Positions 54,764 to 55,595 of a DNA stretch of 55,595 nucleotides are shown here, one piece after another. Position numbers and translations under genes: made by a program. The notes below the pieces were generated by a model. It was not told the DNA's origin. It was given only the letters and a program-made list of their open reading frames with translations, and made no database searches. The stretch is taken from NCBI GenBank assembly GCA_028823105.1, contig JAPKCC010000006.1, forward strand, positions 1-55,595, written 5' to 3'. Within the stretch, counting starts at the first letter, position 1, and the number at the start of each line of letters is the position of its first letter. The stretch comes from Phycisphaerales bacterium. Its GTDB lineage: Bacteria; Planctomycetota; Phycisphaerae; Phycisphaerales; SM1A02.

Positions 54764-55339
54764 ATGAACGAGATCTCCCCCGACCAACTCGCCACCCTCG
54801 TCGTGACCGCAGGCCGCGGTGACGAGGATGCTTGGCGCGAGCTGGTCGATCGATTCTCCCCTCGGGTATTCGGATTGATCCGGGCGCAGTGTCGTGATGA
54901 GGATCTGGCCGAGGAGATCACGCAGTCGACGTTCTGCACCATCGCGGCAAAGCTGCGGGACTACGAGGAAGTCGGGCGTTTCGAGTCCTGGTTGATGCGA
55001 ATCGCCATGAATCGGTTTCGGGATGAGATGCGGCGGCGAGCCCGCCAGGCGAATCCCGCGGATGAGGCGACGCTCGTGGGGCTCGCAGGTGACGGGGGGC
55101 GTGCTGAAAAGGGCGTCGAGACGGACAGCCTGCCCGCCGGTCCACTCCGAGAAGCCATCGAGCAACTTCCGGAGGCCGATCGAGAAGTGCTGTATCTCCG
55201 GCATGTCAGCGGACTGAGCTTCAAGCAACTGGCCGAGGCCTTGGATGCGCCGGTGGGGACGCTGCTGGCGCGGCATCACCGGGCGTTGAAGAAGGTCAAG
55301 GCCATCCTCGAAGGCAATGGGGGGGAGGATTTCTCATGA
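54764..55339 (+). CDS. ECF-type sigma-70 factor
   Basis: ATG 54764 (MNEISPDQLATLV) gives 191 residues; a GTG 36 bases upstream is an alternative. Region 2: AWRELVDRFSPRVFGLIRAQ, DLAEEITQSTFCTIAAKL, FESWLMRIAMNRFRDEMRR. Region 4 helix-turn-helix: EQLPEADREVLYLRHVSGLSFKQLAEAL and APVGTLLARHHRALKKVK. Typical of small extracytoplasmic-function sigma factors, normally held by an anti-sigma factor encoded next to them; the two coupled frames downstream are candidates. Confidence 0.93.
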   Translation: MNEISPDQLATLVVTAGRGDEDAWRELVDRFSPRVFGLIRAQCRDEDLAEEITQSTFCTIAAKLRDYEEVGRFESWLMRIAMNRFRDEMRRRARQANPADEATLVGLAGDGGRAEKGVETDSLPAGPLREAIEQLPEADREVLYLRHVSGLSFKQLAEALDAPVGTLLARHHRALKKVKAILEGNGGEDFS

Positions 55340-55476
55340 AAACCACGATTATCGGGTTCTCCAGCCTATTCCGGCGGGAAGCGATGGGATTCCGCAAGGA
55401 AGCCCACCGTGTCTGCAATCCAGAGGCGGAAACCTCGTTCCTATTGGCGAGGCATTGCTTGGAGTTACGTTCATGA
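55336..55476 (+). CDS. Possible micro-protein coupled to the ECF sigma gene (46 residues)
   Basis: An ATG overlaps the sigma-factor stop (TCATGA) and the frame ends with a TGA overlapping the next ATG, the same 4-base coupling used elsewhere here. The product (MKTTIIGFSSLFRREAMG...) has no membrane helix and no recognised motif except a Cys/His pair late in the sequence. It may be real or only bridge to the next gene. Confidence 0.35.
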   Translation: MKTTIIGFSSLFRREAMGFRKEAHRVCNPEAETSFLLARHCLELRS

Positions 55477-55595
55477 ACTCATCTGATTCATTCCACGACG
55501 GCGAATCCGTCGACGAATCCAACTTCCCGAACCAGCAAGGTCCGGACCATCTGGATCATTCGGATCATTCGGATCATTCGGATCATTCGGATCAT
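55473..55595 (+). CDS. Asp/His-repeat protein, 3' end cut by window edge
   Basis: ATG 55473 overlaps the micro-ORF stop (ATGA) and 41 codons are visible before the window ends. The N-terminus is acidic and Ser-rich; from residue 28 it is a HSD repeat (HLDHSDHSDHSD) coded by the 9-bp unit at 55553-55595. By position it could be the anti-sigma factor or another regulated gene, but nothing after the repeat is seen. Confidence 0.5.
   Translation, partial: MNSSDSFHDGESVDESNFPNQQGPDHLDHSDHSDHSDHSDH
55553..55595 (+). repeat. 9-bp tandem repeat (GGATCATTC), nearly five copies to the window edge
   Basis: Four perfect units and seven bases of a fifth, in frame, coding for repeated HSD tripeptides. 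The true number is unknown because the window ends inside it. Confidence 0.95.

Overview
The window looks like a chromosomal segment of a Gram-negative planctomycete, most likely of the Phycisphaerae type. This is inference: GC-rich DNA, an outer-membrane toolkit (secretin, LpxK, heptose enzymes, lipoproteins), FloA/NfeD, a PEP-CTERM-type protein, planctomycete-style prepilin proteins, a eukaryotic-like Ser/Thr kinase and several orphan sigma factors. No rRNA, tRNA, CRISPR array, insertion sequence or prophage was seen. The left edge cuts a gene at its 3' end and the right edge cuts one near its 5' end.

Region 1 (1-14411, all minus) is a tightly packed type II secretion operon, transcribed gspE-F-G-H-I-J-K-L-M-C-D and then a beta-propeller-like exported protein. 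Nearly every junction overlaps by 1-4 bases, so translation is probably coupled. The prepilin peptidase is not in the window. Upstream on the same strand (14484-16807) are a secreted helical protein with LTxxQ-like motifs and an orphan CoA-transferase A subunit.

Region 2 (16880-24644) holds an MFS transporter, a sigma-70 factor, ndk and, divergently, both subunits of an archaeal-type DNA topoisomerase VI (top6B-top6A), followed by a convergent overlapping orphan histidine kinase. Region 3 (24769-28184) is a cold-shock protein with a structured leader, then the classical rpsO-pnp operon.

Region 4 (28441-36894) is mixed: an acyl-CoA carboxylase beta subunit, a PEP-CTERM-type exported protein, rdgB with a YkgJ-type Cys-cluster protein, an acyltransferase coupled to an ankyrin lipoprotein, and a second, EF-hand-bearing relative of the LTxxQ-like secreted protein. 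Region 5 (36902-44214, minus) has a UPF0104/AglD-type membrane protein with a GT2 glycosyltransferase, the nfeD-nfeD-floA membrane-microdomain cluster, and two paralogous prepilin proteins.

A hairpin-rich stretch of about 1 kb without a convincing gene follows (44215-45261). Region 6 (45262-52381) carries a RidA-family gene, a Ser/Thr kinase and an LPS inner-core/lipid A operon: GT9 heptosyltransferase, Maf, a small membrane protein, lpxK and hldE. Region 7 (52487-55595) has an HU/IHF gene with a visible promoter, dnaB behind a perfect palindrome, and an ECF sigma factor coupled to a micro-ORF and a His/Asp-repeat protein that runs off the edge.
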